64,000 nt of DNA from a virus (IMGVR_UViG_3300046787_000438:62001-126000), one strand, 5' to 3'. Numbered from the stretch's first letter, positions 8,722 to 17,675 are shown. Numbers and translations are program-made. The notes: generated from the sequence alone by a model not told the origin.

Positions 8722-9025
8722 TGATGGTTGGGTGTATCTCACTGAGATACAGATAAATGGACGTCACGTTTCCAAAGGCACTGAGTTGAAAATCTCTGGC
8801 GAACGTGGTAGATTTCGATTTGTACAACATGTAACTACATCTGATGGCAAAGTCTGGGTGGACGTCTATGGCGGACCTAGGCATATGGAAACTATGAGAA
8901 GTTTCTATCCTGACCGTATTAAGCGAGTTCATTATAAAAATCAAACGGTAGCCAATTTGGCCATTGAACATAAAGAAAAGATGGCTGCTAAGAGAGCCGA
9001 ACTGGAAGTAAACGATAATGAGTAA
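8675..9025 (+). CDS. hypothetical phage protein
   Basis: 116 residues with a basic N-terminus (RKKK) and a compact beta-rich middle (GRFRFVQHVTTSDGKVWVDVYGG) ending in a charged helix. Family not recognised. It begins inside the metallopeptidase gene and overlaps the zinc-ribbon gene by 8 bp, so it is part of the same operon. Confidence 0.6.
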   Translation: MGRKKKPSLPVGPKPNDGWVYLTEIQINGRHVSKGTELKISGERGRFRFVQHVTTSDGKVWVDVYGGPRHMETMRSFYPDRIKRVHYKNQTVANLAIEHKEKMAAKRAELEVNDNE

Positions 9026-9143
9026 TGATAAGGATTGCTGCCATAAATGCGGTGCCTGGTATAAACTAGAATTTCTATTTAGTGGCCTGTGTCCATTTTG
9101 TAGAGGAACCCTAAAAAATGAAGGAGTACATCGGTGGGCGTGA
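9018..9143 (+). CDS. 41-residue zinc-ribbon protein
   Basis: Small frame with C7-C8-x2-C11 and C25-x2-C28 (CCHKC and CPFC), a treble-clef or zinc-ribbon pattern. It overlaps the upstream gene by 8 bp and dUTPase by 10 bp, typical of phage operon packing. The partner is unknown. Confidence 0.6.
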   Translation: MSNDKDCCHKCGAWYKLEFLFSGLCPFCRGTLKNEGVHRWA

Positions 9144-9562
9144 AGATTAAAGTTGTTGGGGATATCCTGCCTAAGTACGCTACTCGCGGTGATGCTGGAG
9201 CTGATCTAGTTTCATCGGAAGATGTACGCATTGCTGCCCGCCAACGAGTTTTAGTTAAGACTGGCATTAAGATTGCAATCCCTGAGGGATATGTTGGATT
9301 GGTACACCCTAGAAGTGGTTTGGCGTTAAAGCATGGAATTACTGTGCTCAATGCTCCAGGAACTATCGATGCTGGATATCGTGGAGAAGTTGGTGTCATC
9401 TTGTTGAATACTGGGTCGCTCGACTTTGAAGTTAAAGCTGGCGACCGCATTGCCCAGCTGGTAATCCAAAAGGTTGAATATGCTGAGTTTGAAATTGTAG
9501 ACGCCCTAACTGAAACCGATAGAGGCGATGGTGGATTTGGATCTACTGGAGTTACTAGCTAA
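9134..9562 (+). CDS. dut: dUTP diphosphatase
   Basis: Hydrolyses dUTP to dUMP and PPi, keeping uracil out of phage DNA and feeding the ThyX step encoded at 14572. The five trimeric-dUTPase motifs are in order: [40 protein letters not shown] and the P-loop-like GDGGFGSTG at the C-terminus. Length 142 is normal. GTG start with AAGGAG 8 nt upstream. Confidence 0.95.
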   Translation: MGVKIKVVGDILPKYATRGDAGADLVSSEDVRIAARQRVLVKTGIKIAIPEGYVGLVHPRSGLALKHGITVLNAPGTIDAGYRGEVGVILLNTGSLDFEVKAGDRIAQLVIQKVEYAEFEIVDALTETDRGDGGFGSTGVTS

Positions 9563-10590
9563 TGGGACACTCTTATCCAAAAAATCCTAATAGAGATTAT
9601 AGTGAAGACCTAAAGTTAGAACTCGACCCCTCTCTTTGGGAAGATACTGGAATCTACACTAAAGAGCAACTTCTATCTATATTTGGTATTTATGCCCTGC
9701 GTACGCGTAATTCCGAGGATATGCCCGACTGGTCAGAAACTGTAGACTCAGTGCACATATATAATCAGAACTCTTATGGATATAGGGACCGTGAGTACTC
9801 TGGCCCCTCTGAGTTGATTGCTGCTGGGTGCTCGCATACTTTTGGTCAAGGTGTACATGAAGATGGGAGATGGTCAACTCTTCTAGGCGAGCAATTAGGG
9901 CTGACTACTGCGACTCTTGCAGTCCCTGGGTGGGGGACTAAAACTGCCATTAGTGCAGTCATGCATCATATTAAACGATATGGCAAGCCTAAAGTAGTTG
10001 CGCTACTACTCCCTGACTTTTCTAGATTCGACACTATTACTAACTCTAGGTATTGCGTAGAAGAAAAATTTAATACTGGCAGCATCAACCCAGTTAGATT
10101 AACCCACACGAATAGGTCTATGAAGAATGCTGATACTCCTAAGTACGCTAAGCGCCCTTTCCCTATTGATAAAGTATTAAATGCTGAAGCTGCATATTTT
10201 GCATCTGGTCAGGCCTTGGCTCATTTCTCTGAATACTGTAAAGAGGCTGGAATTAATCTAGTCTGGGCTACATGGGACTTTAGATTAGATTACCTGACTC
10301 GATATGTCAGAGACTTAACTACTACTGCAGAAGACGAGAGGGATTTTAGCGACTTGAAGTTATCTGAGACCCATCTTCCGTACACTAACTTTGATAACTA
10401 TATAGATATGGAATTTTTCTATCTGGAGGGTAGCTGTGTAGATGACTTCTCTAAACTTGATTGCCACCAAGAATTGAGAGACAAGCACGGTAACTGCTGC
10501 TTTGATGAGGCAACCGATAAGCAAGAGCATATGGGAGTGCATATGCATGCTCATATTGCTGATAAATTCTACTCTAGGCTAGACCACTGA
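9562..10590 (+). CDS. SGNH-hydrolase-like protein, copy 2
   Basis: 342 residues. NSYGYRDREYS precedes block I AAGCSHTFGQG (S91). Later come AVPGWG, LLPDFSR, KRPFPIDK, INLVWATWD, DCHQELRDKHG and MGVHMHAHIA. Start overlaps the dut stop by one base (TAATG), so it is translated with dut. The C-terminal 22 bp overlap a convergent oxygenase gene. Confidence 0.7.
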   Translation: MGHSYPKNPNRDYSEDLKLELDPSLWEDTGIYTKEQLLSIFGIYALRTRNSEDMPDWSETVDSVHIYNQNSYGYRDREYSGPSELIAAGCSHTFGQGVHEDGRWSTLLGEQLGLTTATLAVPGWGTKTAISAVMHHIKRYGKPKVVALLLPDFSRFDTITNSRYCVEEKFNTGSINPVRLTHTNRSMKNADTPKYAKRPFPIDKVLNAEAAYFASGQALAHFSEYCKEAGINLVWATWDFRLDYLTRYVRDLTTTAEDERDFSDLKLSETHLPYTNFDNYIDMEFFYLEGSCVDDFSKLDCHQELRDKHGNCCFDEATDKQEHMGVHMHAHIADKFYSRLDH

Positions 10591-11348
10591 GTCTGCCCCC
10601 CCCCCTCCCCGTAGACGGGTGGCACGGATAGTCTTTCTCGGATGGCATCTAAAATTGCAGGATCATCCTGCTGATCTTTAGATGGGGCAAACATGGCTCG
10701 AGTTCTATGGCCCTCTACTGTACTATCATCTTTTATGTAATAGAAGAGAGCGATACTTTTTCTATTCTGCCCCCTTGTTGCAGACAGTTTTTCTGGCAGC
10801 CCATGCCATGAATTTTGCGTGGTGTCAAAAATTATAGCTCTATTGAAGCTAGGTTCTATCTCCTTGACTAATTCTCCAGGACTACCACTCTCATCTGCTG
10901 ACCACAGTTGGAGGTTACCTCCCCAGGTGGGCTGCCAGTGGGGGTTTAAGTAGATTACTATATTTAGTTTACGCTTTAGTCCTAATTTAGGATGAAGCTC
11001 TGCATCTTGATGTAAGTTCAGCTTTCCAGTGGTTCCACTGTGTATATGCATCCCTCCACCATGAAGTCCATAGTCCGATACTAGCCCCTCTATTCCTGTA
11101 AGTGTCTCTAGCTGATTTATGAACTTTTGGGAGCATAGATAGAAAAAAGCTGCATATATGCTTTTTGGATATCCGTCCCAGTGCGTTGAGATCCTCTTAT
11201 CCTCTAATTCGTTTGAGTGTCGGGTTAGCCATCTAGGATCGTCATACTCATAGAAATCGGAGGCAAGCTGCACTGCGGTGGCGGTATCAAAGAAATCATC
11301 TATCACCCAGTGATCAAATGGAGTAGAGTTGTGTGCGGCATCTTGCAT
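10569..11348 (-). CDS. 2OG-Fe(II) oxygenase, glycan-cluster type
   Basis: 259 residues from the ATG at 11348. Motifs MHIHSGTTGKLNLHQDAEL (H113-x-D115), RKLNIVIYLNP, WGGNLQLW, H182 (NSWHGLPEKL) and R196 place it with oxygenases found in bacterial polysaccharide and aminoglycoside clusters. TATAAT (11360-11355, minus strand) sits exactly 6 nt before this ATG, so the longer TTG start six bases upstream is rejected. The C-terminal GEGGGQ is encoded by a 10-base C/G run at 10596-10605 that could slip. Confidence 0.86.
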   Translation of the reverse strand: MQDAAHNSTPFDHWVIDDFFDTATAVQLASDFYEYDDPRWLTRHSNELEDKRISTHWDGYPKSIYAAFFYLCSQKFINQLETLTGIEGLVSDYGLHGGGMHIHSGTTGKLNLHQDAELHPKLGLKRKLNIVIYLNPHWQPTWGGNLQLWSADESGSPGELVKEIEPSFNRAIIFDTTQNSWHGLPEKLSATRGQNRKSIALFYYIKDDSTVEGHRTRAMFAPSKDQQDDPAILDAIRERLSVPPVYGEGGGQTQWSSLE

Positions 11349-11390
11349 AGCCAAATTATATCAATTAATATAGTTAAATTAGGATTAAGT

Positions 11391-11534
11391 ATGAAAGATG
11401 ATCTGGTTGAGAAGCGGACTTTATTTGGTTGGTGCATAACTGGCCATCACAAGATCTGTATACTTGAATTCCCTGGACACCGCTGCGGTTGCCAGTGCCA
11501 TGTGGCAGAGGAGATTGAAAATGTCAGTAGTTAG
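11391..11534 (+). CDS. 47-residue Cys/His-rich protein
   Basis: Contains HHKIC, FPGHRCGCQCH; four cysteines and several histidines suggest metal binding. TAGGAT lies 5 nt before the ATG, close to the leaderless spacing seen elsewhere. It overlaps the next start by 14 bp. Confidence 0.5.
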   Translation: MKDDLVEKRTLFGWCITGHHKICILEFPGHRCGCQCHVAEEIENVSS

Positions 11535-11724
11535 TGAATATCAAAGTAGCGGAACTGCTGGAATGTGGGCAGTCATTATTTTGGAAGATGGCTTAGTATT
11601 TGAAGGGGTCGTCAAAAATGAGCTGTCGCAGGGCATATACCTAGCGATCGGAGGGGATCCAAGTCGACTGACCTTGTTTCCTTGGGGCAGAGTCGCTAGG
11701 GTCAGCTATAAATTAACTGACTAA
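11521..11724 (+). CDS. hypothetical small beta protein
   Basis: 67 residues, beta-strand rich (MWAVIILEDGLVFEGVV, RVARVSYKL), possibly an SH3- or OB-like barrel. Start chosen at ATG 11521 because it overlaps the upstream stop. Function unknown. Confidence 0.5.
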   Translation: MSVVSEYQSSGTAGMWAVIILEDGLVFEGVVKNELSQGIYLAIGGDPSRLTLFPWGRVARVSYKLTD

Positions 11725-11744
11725 CTGAGTGATAAGATAGCCGC

Positions 11745-12209
11745 ATGGGTATTAATATGTTGGCAAATTATTTGTCCAGAAGCCAGATTAGAGAATATCT
11801 CTCCTACATTCTAGAAAATGGGACTGACCTTATTGTAGAGAGTCCTGATGGTGTGCACGTCGCTGAGCCCCTTAACATCAGAATTGGCTCTTCAATCAAC
11901 TCCATAAACCTATTTCACGTAGGGCGACACGACGATGATCGAACTAAACTAACTCAACAGCAAGTAGTACTTAGTGCTAACGATATTAAGCCATCTCTAC
12001 CCGATGAGGCGCTTGTTATCGGAGTCATTTACATGTCCAAGCTTGGACGCGACTACAGCGGAGATCGAGATATTCTAGGTGAAGATTCCTATAACGGAGA
12101 TATCGGGGATGTTATCTGGTTTGATAGAGCTAGCTGGAATGAGTTCTCGCTCGGTAAAACCGTGGACGGTGTCAACTGTAGACTTTTTGTCTTTTGGAGG
12201 GTAGCCTAG
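11745..12209 (+). CDS. hypothetical protein
   Basis: 154 residues with the segment INLFHVGRHDDDRTKLT and a hydrophobic C-terminus ending FVFWRVA; family not recognised. It is leaderless (TAAGAT 11733-11738, 6 nt to ATG). Its stop overlaps the GTG of the following oxygenase. Confidence 0.55.
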   Translation: MGINMLANYLSRSQIREYLSYILENGTDLIVESPDGVHVAEPLNIRIGSSINSINLFHVGRHDDDRTKLTQQQVVLSANDIKPSLPDEALVIGVIYMSKLGRDYSGDRDILGEDSYNGDIGDVIWFDRASWNEFSLGKTVDGVNCRLFVFWRVA

Positions 12210-12922
12210 TGTTTTTTGATCCAGTACCTCTAAAGAACATATTTACCGAAAACCAGCGGATTGAGCTGTTAGGGGTTGTTGATGAGTACCTGAGTCCCGA
12301 TAAGAAATACTACTTCGATGACATCAGCGATAGGGAAGTACGACGAGCTAAAGGCCTAGCTAAATTTAATGAAATTCTTGAGCCGATTGCCAAGGAAGTT
12401 TTTGATGATGAGACACTAAAGGCAACTTACAGTATCCTGCTTAGCTATGACGCTAAATCACATTTGGTAGGTCATCATGACACTAATGCAAACATTTACA
12501 CGATTAACTATTGCGTTAAGTCTAACGTCGAGTGGCCTATCTGGTTTGGTACTGATGAAGATCGAATTGGATTAGACATACCAGAAGGCGAAGCATTAGC
12601 ATTTATGGGCTGCGATGATTTCCATTACAGGGAGCATACAGATCGGGAGGATGCAGAGCTTGTACTAGTCATGTTCCACTTCTGTCCATCAGATCATTGG
12701 TATTTCACTAAAGGGGAGGCGCACTTCAAGGACGTGCAGGACCACTTCGAGGTAGTTGGCAAAGTTCGTAAAGAAGCTGAAGATTTAGAGTGGTCTAGAG
12801 ATAATAACCCTAATGTATCTGAAGAAGATCTAGAAATTTTAAACGTCGCTATTGAAAATATGAGGAGCGAGCTAGTAAGACTAGAGGCGATGCATGATCG
12901 AATCAATGGGCTCATTGGATAA
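12209..12922 (+). CDS. 2OG-Fe(II) oxygenase with C-terminal coiled coil
   Basis: 237 residues from GTG 12209, which overlaps the previous TAG and has GGAGGG 8 nt upstream. Likely Fe ligands are H89-x-D91 (GHHDTN) and H139 (DDFHYREHTD). The strand order matches the other oxygenases, but no GDL-F signature is present. The last ~60 residues are a charged helix (EEDLEILNVAIENMRSELV), absent from the paralogues. It overlaps the Rossmann gene by 1 bp. Confidence 0.72.
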   Translation: MFFDPVPLKNIFTENQRIELLGVVDEYLSPDKKYYFDDISDREVRRAKGLAKFNEILEPIAKEVFDDETLKATYSILLSYDAKSHLVGHHDTNANIYTINYCVKSNVEWPIWFGTDEDRIGLDIPEGEALAFMGCDDFHYREHTDREDAELVLVMFHFCPSDHWYFTKGEAHFKDVQDHFEVVGKVRKEAEDLEWSRDNNPNVSEEDLEILNVAIENMRSELVRLEAMHDRINGLIG

Positions 12923-13998
12923 TGAGAATCCTTGTAGTTGGATTTGGACCTCTTGCTAGGAAAATTACTGATCAAATAAAGAGATTCCCTGAGTACGGGC
13001 TAAATAATAAAGTATTTATATATCACATCTTTACTCGTAGAAACTCACTTAGCTATGGTAAAAATCTTGTTGTAGAAATTCCAGATCCTCACGGTGATGG
13101 GTATAGAACATACAATGATGGGCTACAAAGCTTGGATGAGTATGCCACTACAATAAGCAACTATAAACCTTGGCTATTGAGTGAGGCAGAAGCTGGATCT
13201 TTCCAACTTGTCATTGACTGCACTAATAGGACTAGGGAGTCGTACTCTTTACTGGCTGAACTACTTAACTCAGCGGGTGGAAGTCTTAAGATACTTCCAG
13301 CTAGTGTCGTCGGGGCAGAGGCTACAATCTCTAAAATTAGAATGATGCTAGATGGTGGGGAACCTTGGGAGCTAGTAGACTTTAATAGCGAGATGCTTAA
13401 AAGGGCCTCTCAGCTGAATGCCGAGGCTGAAGTTAAAATGGCCAGATATCATCAAATTAATCGGCAAAATCAAATAATCCATAGGGGCAATCCCAGCGGC
13501 GCTACGGCTGTCGACCATTACTCTATTTTTGCTGCGATACCTGATTTTGATAGAGATTTGGTAAATAGATTTGTTATAAATGGAGAAGATGGTGAAGCAT
13601 ATTCTAGAGTTGAAATCTATGATGCCGAGCATGACTGTCTAGTAATTACTCATGGGCTTCTTGAATACTTTTTTGGGTGGCACCACACGGAGCAGTTGGC
13701 TGCTAAAGAGTTCCTAGACCCTGAGTTGGAGATTGACTCTGCTCGATACTATAAATATCTATCTAACGAGTCCACCCCGATGCCAGAACTTGATAGTGAC
13801 TACGTAATAGAGTACATACATGCTGGCACTCTAGCTGTTACCACTAACGATGGGCTGTCGTCTATAGACTTAGTTGGTGGCACTGAATATTCTTCTTTTG
13901 CTTACAGACCTAACACAAATCCTCCAGCTAAAAAAGAGATACATGCGGGGCTGGAGACAATTGTATTTACGTATAGAAAGATGAAAAATGCTAATTAG
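12922..13998 (+). CDS. Rossmann-fold dehydrogenase-like protein
   Basis: 358 residues. N-terminal MRILVVGFGPLARKI is a Rossmann beta-alpha unit with GxGxxA-like glycines. VIDCTNRTRESYSLL and ASVVGAEATIS recall homoserine dehydrogenase and related NAD(P) oxidoreductases. The C-terminal half (from ~200) is not recognised. Catalytic residues were not identified, so the substrate is open. The next gene appears to be a shorter paralogue (GGTELARSFTSEF, VLNDGYQK, WLLDSNGHD). Confidence 0.5.
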   Translation: MRILVVGFGPLARKITDQIKRFPEYGLNNKVFIYHIFTRRNSLSYGKNLVVEIPDPHGDGYRTYNDGLQSLDEYATTISNYKPWLLSEAEAGSFQLVIDCTNRTRESYSLLAELLNSAGGSLKILPASVVGAEATISKIRMMLDGGEPWELVDFNSEMLKRASQLNAEAEVKMARYHQINRQNQIIHRGNPSGATAVDHYSIFAAIPDFDRDLVNRFVINGEDGEAYSRVEIYDAEHDCLVITHGLLEYFFGWHHTEQLAAKEFLDPELEIDSARYYKYLSNESTPMPELDSDYVIEYIHAGTLAVTTNDGLSSIDLVGGTEYSSFAYRPNTNPPAKKEIHAGLETIVFTYRKMKNAN

Positions 13999-14554
13999 TG
14001 TCTGTGTACTCGGAGGAACTGAACTGGCTAGATCTTTTACGTCAGAATTTAAGCAACTTCCTTACTATAAGAGAAGAGATTCGGACACTGAAGGTGTTCG
14101 AATCCACACCACTTACATTGATGAGCTCTCGTTATTAAGTAGTGACCTAGTTTATCGATACCAACTTGCTAATGGTAATTACGCAAATGTCTTAAATGAT
14201 GGATATCAAAAAACTAAAAAAGAGTCCAGTATAGGTAACGATAGAGATTGGCTACTTGACTCCAATGGTCATGATACTATTGTCGAAGCTGTAGATGATG
14301 CAGATAAGTATCTAGAAACTCTAGTCCATCTGATTAAGAAGGGCTATCGTACTTATATAACAAGTAGGGCATATGCAGAAAGATATGCCAAAATACTTGA
14401 AGAAGCAGCTGCCGAGGGGGAAACTGTCGTAACTTACTGCGATACGATACGCGAAGTCGTCGGGTTACTAGATAAATGGTATGTAGTTAAGCTAGCATCT
14501 CAGAGAAAAAACATCCTAGAGGATTCATATAATGCACCACAGTGCGGTCTTTAG
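13988..14554 (+). CDS. short Rossmann-like paralogue
   Basis: 188 residues. CVLGGTELARSF matches the N-terminus of the upstream protein, and NDGYxxxxxES...WLL matches its residues ~70-90. It lacks the ~170-residue C-terminal part of its neighbour, so it may pair with it or be a truncated duplicate. Overlaps the upstream gene by 11 bp. Confidence 0.5.
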   Translation: MLISVCVLGGTELARSFTSEFKQLPYYKRRDSDTEGVRIHTTYIDELSLLSSDLVYRYQLANGNYANVLNDGYQKTKKESSIGNDRDWLLDSNGHDTIVEAVDDADKYLETLVHLIKKGYRTYITSRAYAERYAKILEEAAAEGETVVTYCDTIREVVGLLDKWYVVKLASQRKNILEDSYNAPQCGL

Positions 14555-14571
14555 TGAGTTAGGATATTCCT

Positions 14572-15282
14572 ATGACTACTGGAATTACATTTAGATCTGA
14601 CGTTACCGTCGAACTTATTCAATCAATGGGTGGAGATGATGCAGTTGTTCGCAGTGCTCGTGTGTCTACTAGCAGTAATAGTCGCAATGTTGATATGGGA
14701 ACCAAAGAAGAAGGACTAATCAACTACCTGATGCGCGACCGTCACGGTTCGCCATTCGAGCACAATGCCTTTACCTTCTATGTTGAAGCGCCAATCTTTG
14801 TGTTCCGCGAGTTCATGCGCCACCGCATTGCTTCTTACAACGAGGAATCGGGTCGTTACAAGGAGCTAAGCCCAGTATTTTATGTTCCAGGACCTGAGCG
14901 CAAGCTGATTCAGGTTGGTAAGCCAGGCGCTTACACTTTCGAAGACGGGGACTATTCCCAGCGGATGATGGTTCCTGCTGAAGTCATGCGATCAAATGAC
15001 GATGCATACAATGCGTATAAGCGTATGTTGGATTCTGGAATTGCCCGCGAGGTTGCTCGTGCTGTGCTTCCAGTCAATATTTACTCTTCTATGTATGTGA
15101 CCATGAATGCTCGCGCTATGATGAATTTCCTATCCCTACGCACTACACGCGAAGGTACTCACTTTCCTAGTTTCCCTCAGCGGGAGATTGAAATGGTCGC
15201 TGAAAAAATGGAAGAATTCTTCGCTGAGAAGATGCCTGTTACTTATGCTGCCTTCAATAAGAATGGACGAGTAGCTCCATAA
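14572..15282 (+). CDS. thyX: flavin-dependent thymidylate synthase
   Basis: Makes dTMP from dUMP with methylene-tetrahydrofolate, FAD and NADPH. The signature RHRIASYNEESGRY is at residues 83-96, preceded by HGSPFEHNAFTFYVEAP. Length 236 is standard. Leaderless promoter TAGGAT 14560-14565. Together with dut it forms the pyrimidine supply of the phage. Base use here (more C/G-ending codons) differs from the AT-rich neighbours. Confidence 0.96.
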   Translation: MTTGITFRSDVTVELIQSMGGDDAVVRSARVSTSSNSRNVDMGTKEEGLINYLMRDRHGSPFEHNAFTFYVEAPIFVFREFMRHRIASYNEESGRYKELSPVFYVPGPERKLIQVGKPGAYTFEDGDYSQRMMVPAEVMRSNDDAYNAYKRMLDSGIAREVARAVLPVNIYSSMYVTMNARAMMNFLSLRTTREGTHFPSFPQREIEMVAEKMEEFFAEKMPVTYAAFNKNGRVAP

Positions 15283-16313
15283 TGCTATCTACAGAGTTTG
15301 ATCGATACGATGACTACTTGATGTACCTGTATGGGGGTAAGTTTTTTAGTAGCTCTACGGCTAAAGATCAGGGGCCGCTGCATACCTACAACTCTGAACC
15401 TAAAACTAAACGTAATTCTTTAGGATACAGATCTAATGAATTTTCTGATGGCACTGAACTATTAATTGCTGGGTGTTCATATACAAGTGCAATAGGAGTG
15501 CCAAACGATGGTAGATGGGGGGACCTGCTTGCTCGGCAGCTAGGGACTGAATCCTTTTCTACGCTGGCATCTCCTGGAATAGCTATTGACAGATTAGTGG
15601 ACGAGCTATTTATTTATTTTTCTAGGTATGGAAATCCTAAATATCTTGCTACTGTATTTCCTGATCCTTATAGGATTACGATACCTATCGATGGCAATAT
15701 TATTGCATCGCGAATAGGTGGTGAAGATGGGATCTTATCTACTAGGTCTTATAAGGCAAGCAAATACTTTAAGACTCTATACACTAACCATAATTACGAT
15801 CTAGTCACTTCTACAAAAATAGTTAAGAAACCTATATCCCCCGAGGAAGCAGTGAGCATAGACGCAGCTCTCTATGCAAGTATTAGAGCAATAAGACATC
15901 TAGAACAGTACTGTAAATCCTCGGATATAAAATTTATCTGGGGAACCTGGGCTCATGGGTTGGTGGAACTTATGGAACACTTAGAGAGCTATGAATTTTT
16001 AAAGTTTGATAGCTATTCCAAAAAAATTAGTAATTCTTTAGCATCTTCGGTATCAACTAAACTATCTAGATATATCTGCTACCCAGACTGGGAGGCTAGA
16101 AATTCATGCCTAGCGTCCCATGCGGAGGGGACCTGCTATGATTGCGCATTAAGTGAGTGCCATCAGTCTTTATTAGATGCCTATCCAGATCATTTCTATA
16201 TAGGAGATGACAAACACCCTGAGGGGATAGAGTACTCCCACCCTGGTGTACACGTGCATGCGCACTGCGCTGATGCTTTTTATGCAGAGTTGGAAAGTAT
16301 CTATGTTAAATAG
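15282..16313 (+). CDS. SGNH-hydrolase-like protein, copy 3
   Basis: 343 residues. NSLGYRSNEFS, then AGCSYTSAIGV (S66) with SA in place of the FG or WG seen in the other copies. Downstream are VFPDPYR, IKFIWGTWA, ECHQSLLDAYPDH and HPGVHVHAHCADAF. Start overlaps the thyX stop (TAATG). Confidence 0.68.
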   Translation: MLSTEFDRYDDYLMYLYGGKFFSSSTAKDQGPLHTYNSEPKTKRNSLGYRSNEFSDGTELLIAGCSYTSAIGVPNDGRWGDLLARQLGTESFSTLASPGIAIDRLVDELFIYFSRYGNPKYLATVFPDPYRITIPIDGNIIASRIGGEDGILSTRSYKASKYFKTLYTNHNYDLVTSTKIVKKPISPEEAVSIDAALYASIRAIRHLEQYCKSSDIKFIWGTWAHGLVELMEHLESYEFLKFDSYSKKISNSLASSVSTKLSRYICYPDWEARNSCLASHAEGTCYDCALSECHQSLLDAYPDHFYIGDDKHPEGIEYSHPGVHVHAHCADAFYAELESIYVK

Positions 16314-16551
16314 CCATGAGCCATATGTTATAAATATCTCTGGTGTCATAGATGCCATACAAACTGAAGATATAAACCTAGCTGTAGATAGAGCCTGTGA
16401 ATTTGGATTTACGCTAGGCGAAATATCTGAAAAAGATCGTTGGGTCGAAATACTTGACAAATTAGAATCTAGTCTGGTATCCTCGGAAGAGGACGCCAAA
16501 CTGACGATCCACATAATTAGAAAGTTAGCTGGAGTATCTGAAGACGACTAG
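16303..16551 (+). CDS. hypothetical small protein
   Basis: 82 residues from the ATG overlapping the SGNH stop by 11 bp. Acidic and mostly helical (EEDAKLTIHIIRKLAGVSEDD). Not recognised. Confidence 0.5.
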   Translation: MLNSHEPYVINISGVIDAIQTEDINLAVDRACEFGFTLGEISEKDRWVEILDKLESSLVSSEEDAKLTIHIIRKLAGVSEDD

Positions 16552-16579
16552 TCTTTAGTGGCTCGGCTGGGAGGAACCC

Positions 16580-16741
16580 ATGGAAGAGCAAAACGGATTT
16601 AGCTATTCAACAGACCAAGTTGCCGAAATCTATGCGAAGCTAGAGGTTGCAAAACTTCTTGTGAAGATGGGCACTGAAATGGCAAAGCAAGCCGAGACTG
16701 ACATCAAGTTCTTTAGGATCTCTAATGGCATCGAAGACTAG
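16580..16741 (+). CDS. 53-residue helical protein
   Basis: Preceded by a good GGGAGGAA ribosome-binding site. A single long amphipathic helix (AEIYAKLEVAKLLVKMGTEM). Its end overlaps the next gene by 17 bp. Function unknown. Confidence 0.5.
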   Translation: MEEQNGFSYSTDQVAEIYAKLEVAKLLVKMGTEMAKQAETDIKFFRISNGIED

Positions 16742-16997
16742 TTACGAAGATAAGTGCGGTATTCTCGCTGACCTATGGCTTAACTATCGTTCAGACGAGG
16801 ACTTTGCTGATTTTATCGAATACAACGATCTTGGACTACCCCTTGCTTATGCACTAGCTAATGAAATTGTAGAGTCTACCGAAGTTGCCCAGCGATTTGT
16901 AGAAGAGACCTTCGACCTCCTACTTGATGGTTTAGATGTAGAAGACACTGGGTTCGAAGAACTAGATGAAATACTTGCAGAAAGCTATGATACCTAA
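16725..16997 (+). CDS. hypothetical acidic protein
   Basis: 90 residues, strongly acidic (about a quarter D/E), helical. Acidic DNA mimics are one possibility for such phage proteins, but nothing specific supports it. Stop overlaps the next start (TAATGA). Confidence 0.5.
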   Translation: MASKTSYEDKCGILADLWLNYRSDEDFADFIEYNDLGLPLAYALANEIVESTEVAQRFVEETFDLLLDGLDVEDTGFEELDEILAESYDT

Positions 16998-17437
16998 TGA
17001 TCTCTCTTGAAGATATGTCAAAAATTAAAGAAATTACTAGACTTCATGATGAGGCTTTTTGGTATTTACATCAATTTGACGGTCACGCTAAAAGTAGTGA
17101 TGGCCATGTAAGTATTAATTTCCATATGGGCACTGTCTGGGATAGGGAAAGTGGCGACATATCTCCACGTACCGAGGTGTCTATATACTCATACGTTGTC
17201 TCGACTGATAGCGGTAGGAGTCATAAATTTGAATCTATTGATGCTGCGCTTCAAGCGGTAACTCTATGGCATTCAAAAGCAATGTCATATAAACCGACTA
17301 CTGAAGAGCTAGAAGAGCTGGATTCTTTTGCTGCTGAAATGTGGGATGTCATTAAAGATAAAGTTACAATTATTGACCTAACTAAAGATTCAAAAAATCT
17401 CCCAGAAAAATTTAGAGATATAGCTAACGGAGAGTAG
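16997..17437 (+). CDS. hypothetical protein
   Basis: 146 residues with a beta-rich core (GHVSINFHMGTVWD...RTEVSIYSYVVS) and a C-terminal helix. Last gene of the operon before the tRNA cluster. Not recognised. Confidence 0.5.
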   Translation: MISLEDMSKIKEITRLHDEAFWYLHQFDGHAKSSDGHVSINFHMGTVWDRESGDISPRTEVSIYSYVVSTDSGRSHKFESIDAALQAVTLWHSKAMSYKPTTEELEELDSFAAEMWDVIKDKVTIIDLTKDSKNLPEKFRDIANGE

Positions 17438-17459
17438 ATCTTAGTTGTAAACTAAATAT

Positions 17460-17547
17460 GGAAACGTGGCCGAGTGGCCTAAGGCGGCAGTCTTGAAAAC
17501 TGTTGGGTGTAATAGCCCCGTGGGTTCAAATCCTACCGTTTCCGCCA
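17460..17547 (+). tRNA. tRNA-Ser (TGA)
   Basis: Acceptor GGAAACG pairs with CGTTTCC (17537-17543). Long variable arm, T-loop TTCAAAT, anticodon loop with TGA. Discriminator G followed by an encoded CCA. Confidence 0.92.
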
Positions 17548-17593
17548 ACAGGCAGAGAAACTGTCACGGAGGCATCTGTGGCAAGTCAAACCT

Positions 17594-17675
17594 GGAGCTA
17601 TAGTGTCAGTGGCAGCACGCGGAGGTCTGAATGCAGGGCATAATCCGAAGCCCTGGTTCGAATCCAGGTAGCTCA
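17594..17675 (+). tRNA. tRNA-like gene, probably Met (CAT), with abnormal anticodon loop
   Basis: Good acceptor (GAGCTA with TAGCTC), D-arm (GTGT with GCAC) and T-arm (CCTGG, TTCGAAT, CCAGG). The stem GCGGA with TCCG encloses a loop of 20 nt instead of 7. That loop ends GGCATAA, matching the CTCATAA loop of the next tRNA. Position 1 forms a G-A mismatch. An alternative reading uses TCTGAA as a Gln (CTG) anticodon, but its stem is poor. It is either a pseudogene, a tRNA with a 13-nt insertion, or an unusual tRNA. Confidence 0.45.

Noticed and set aside
12922-14554. Frameshift splitting one dehydrogenase
   Set aside because: Both proteins have their own N-terminal Rossmann unit and the words repeat, so these are two genes.
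17594-17675. Plain tRNA-Gln (CTG)
   Set aside because: That reading gives a 3-of-5 anticodon stem and an oversized variable region; the Met-like reading keeps four strong pairs.
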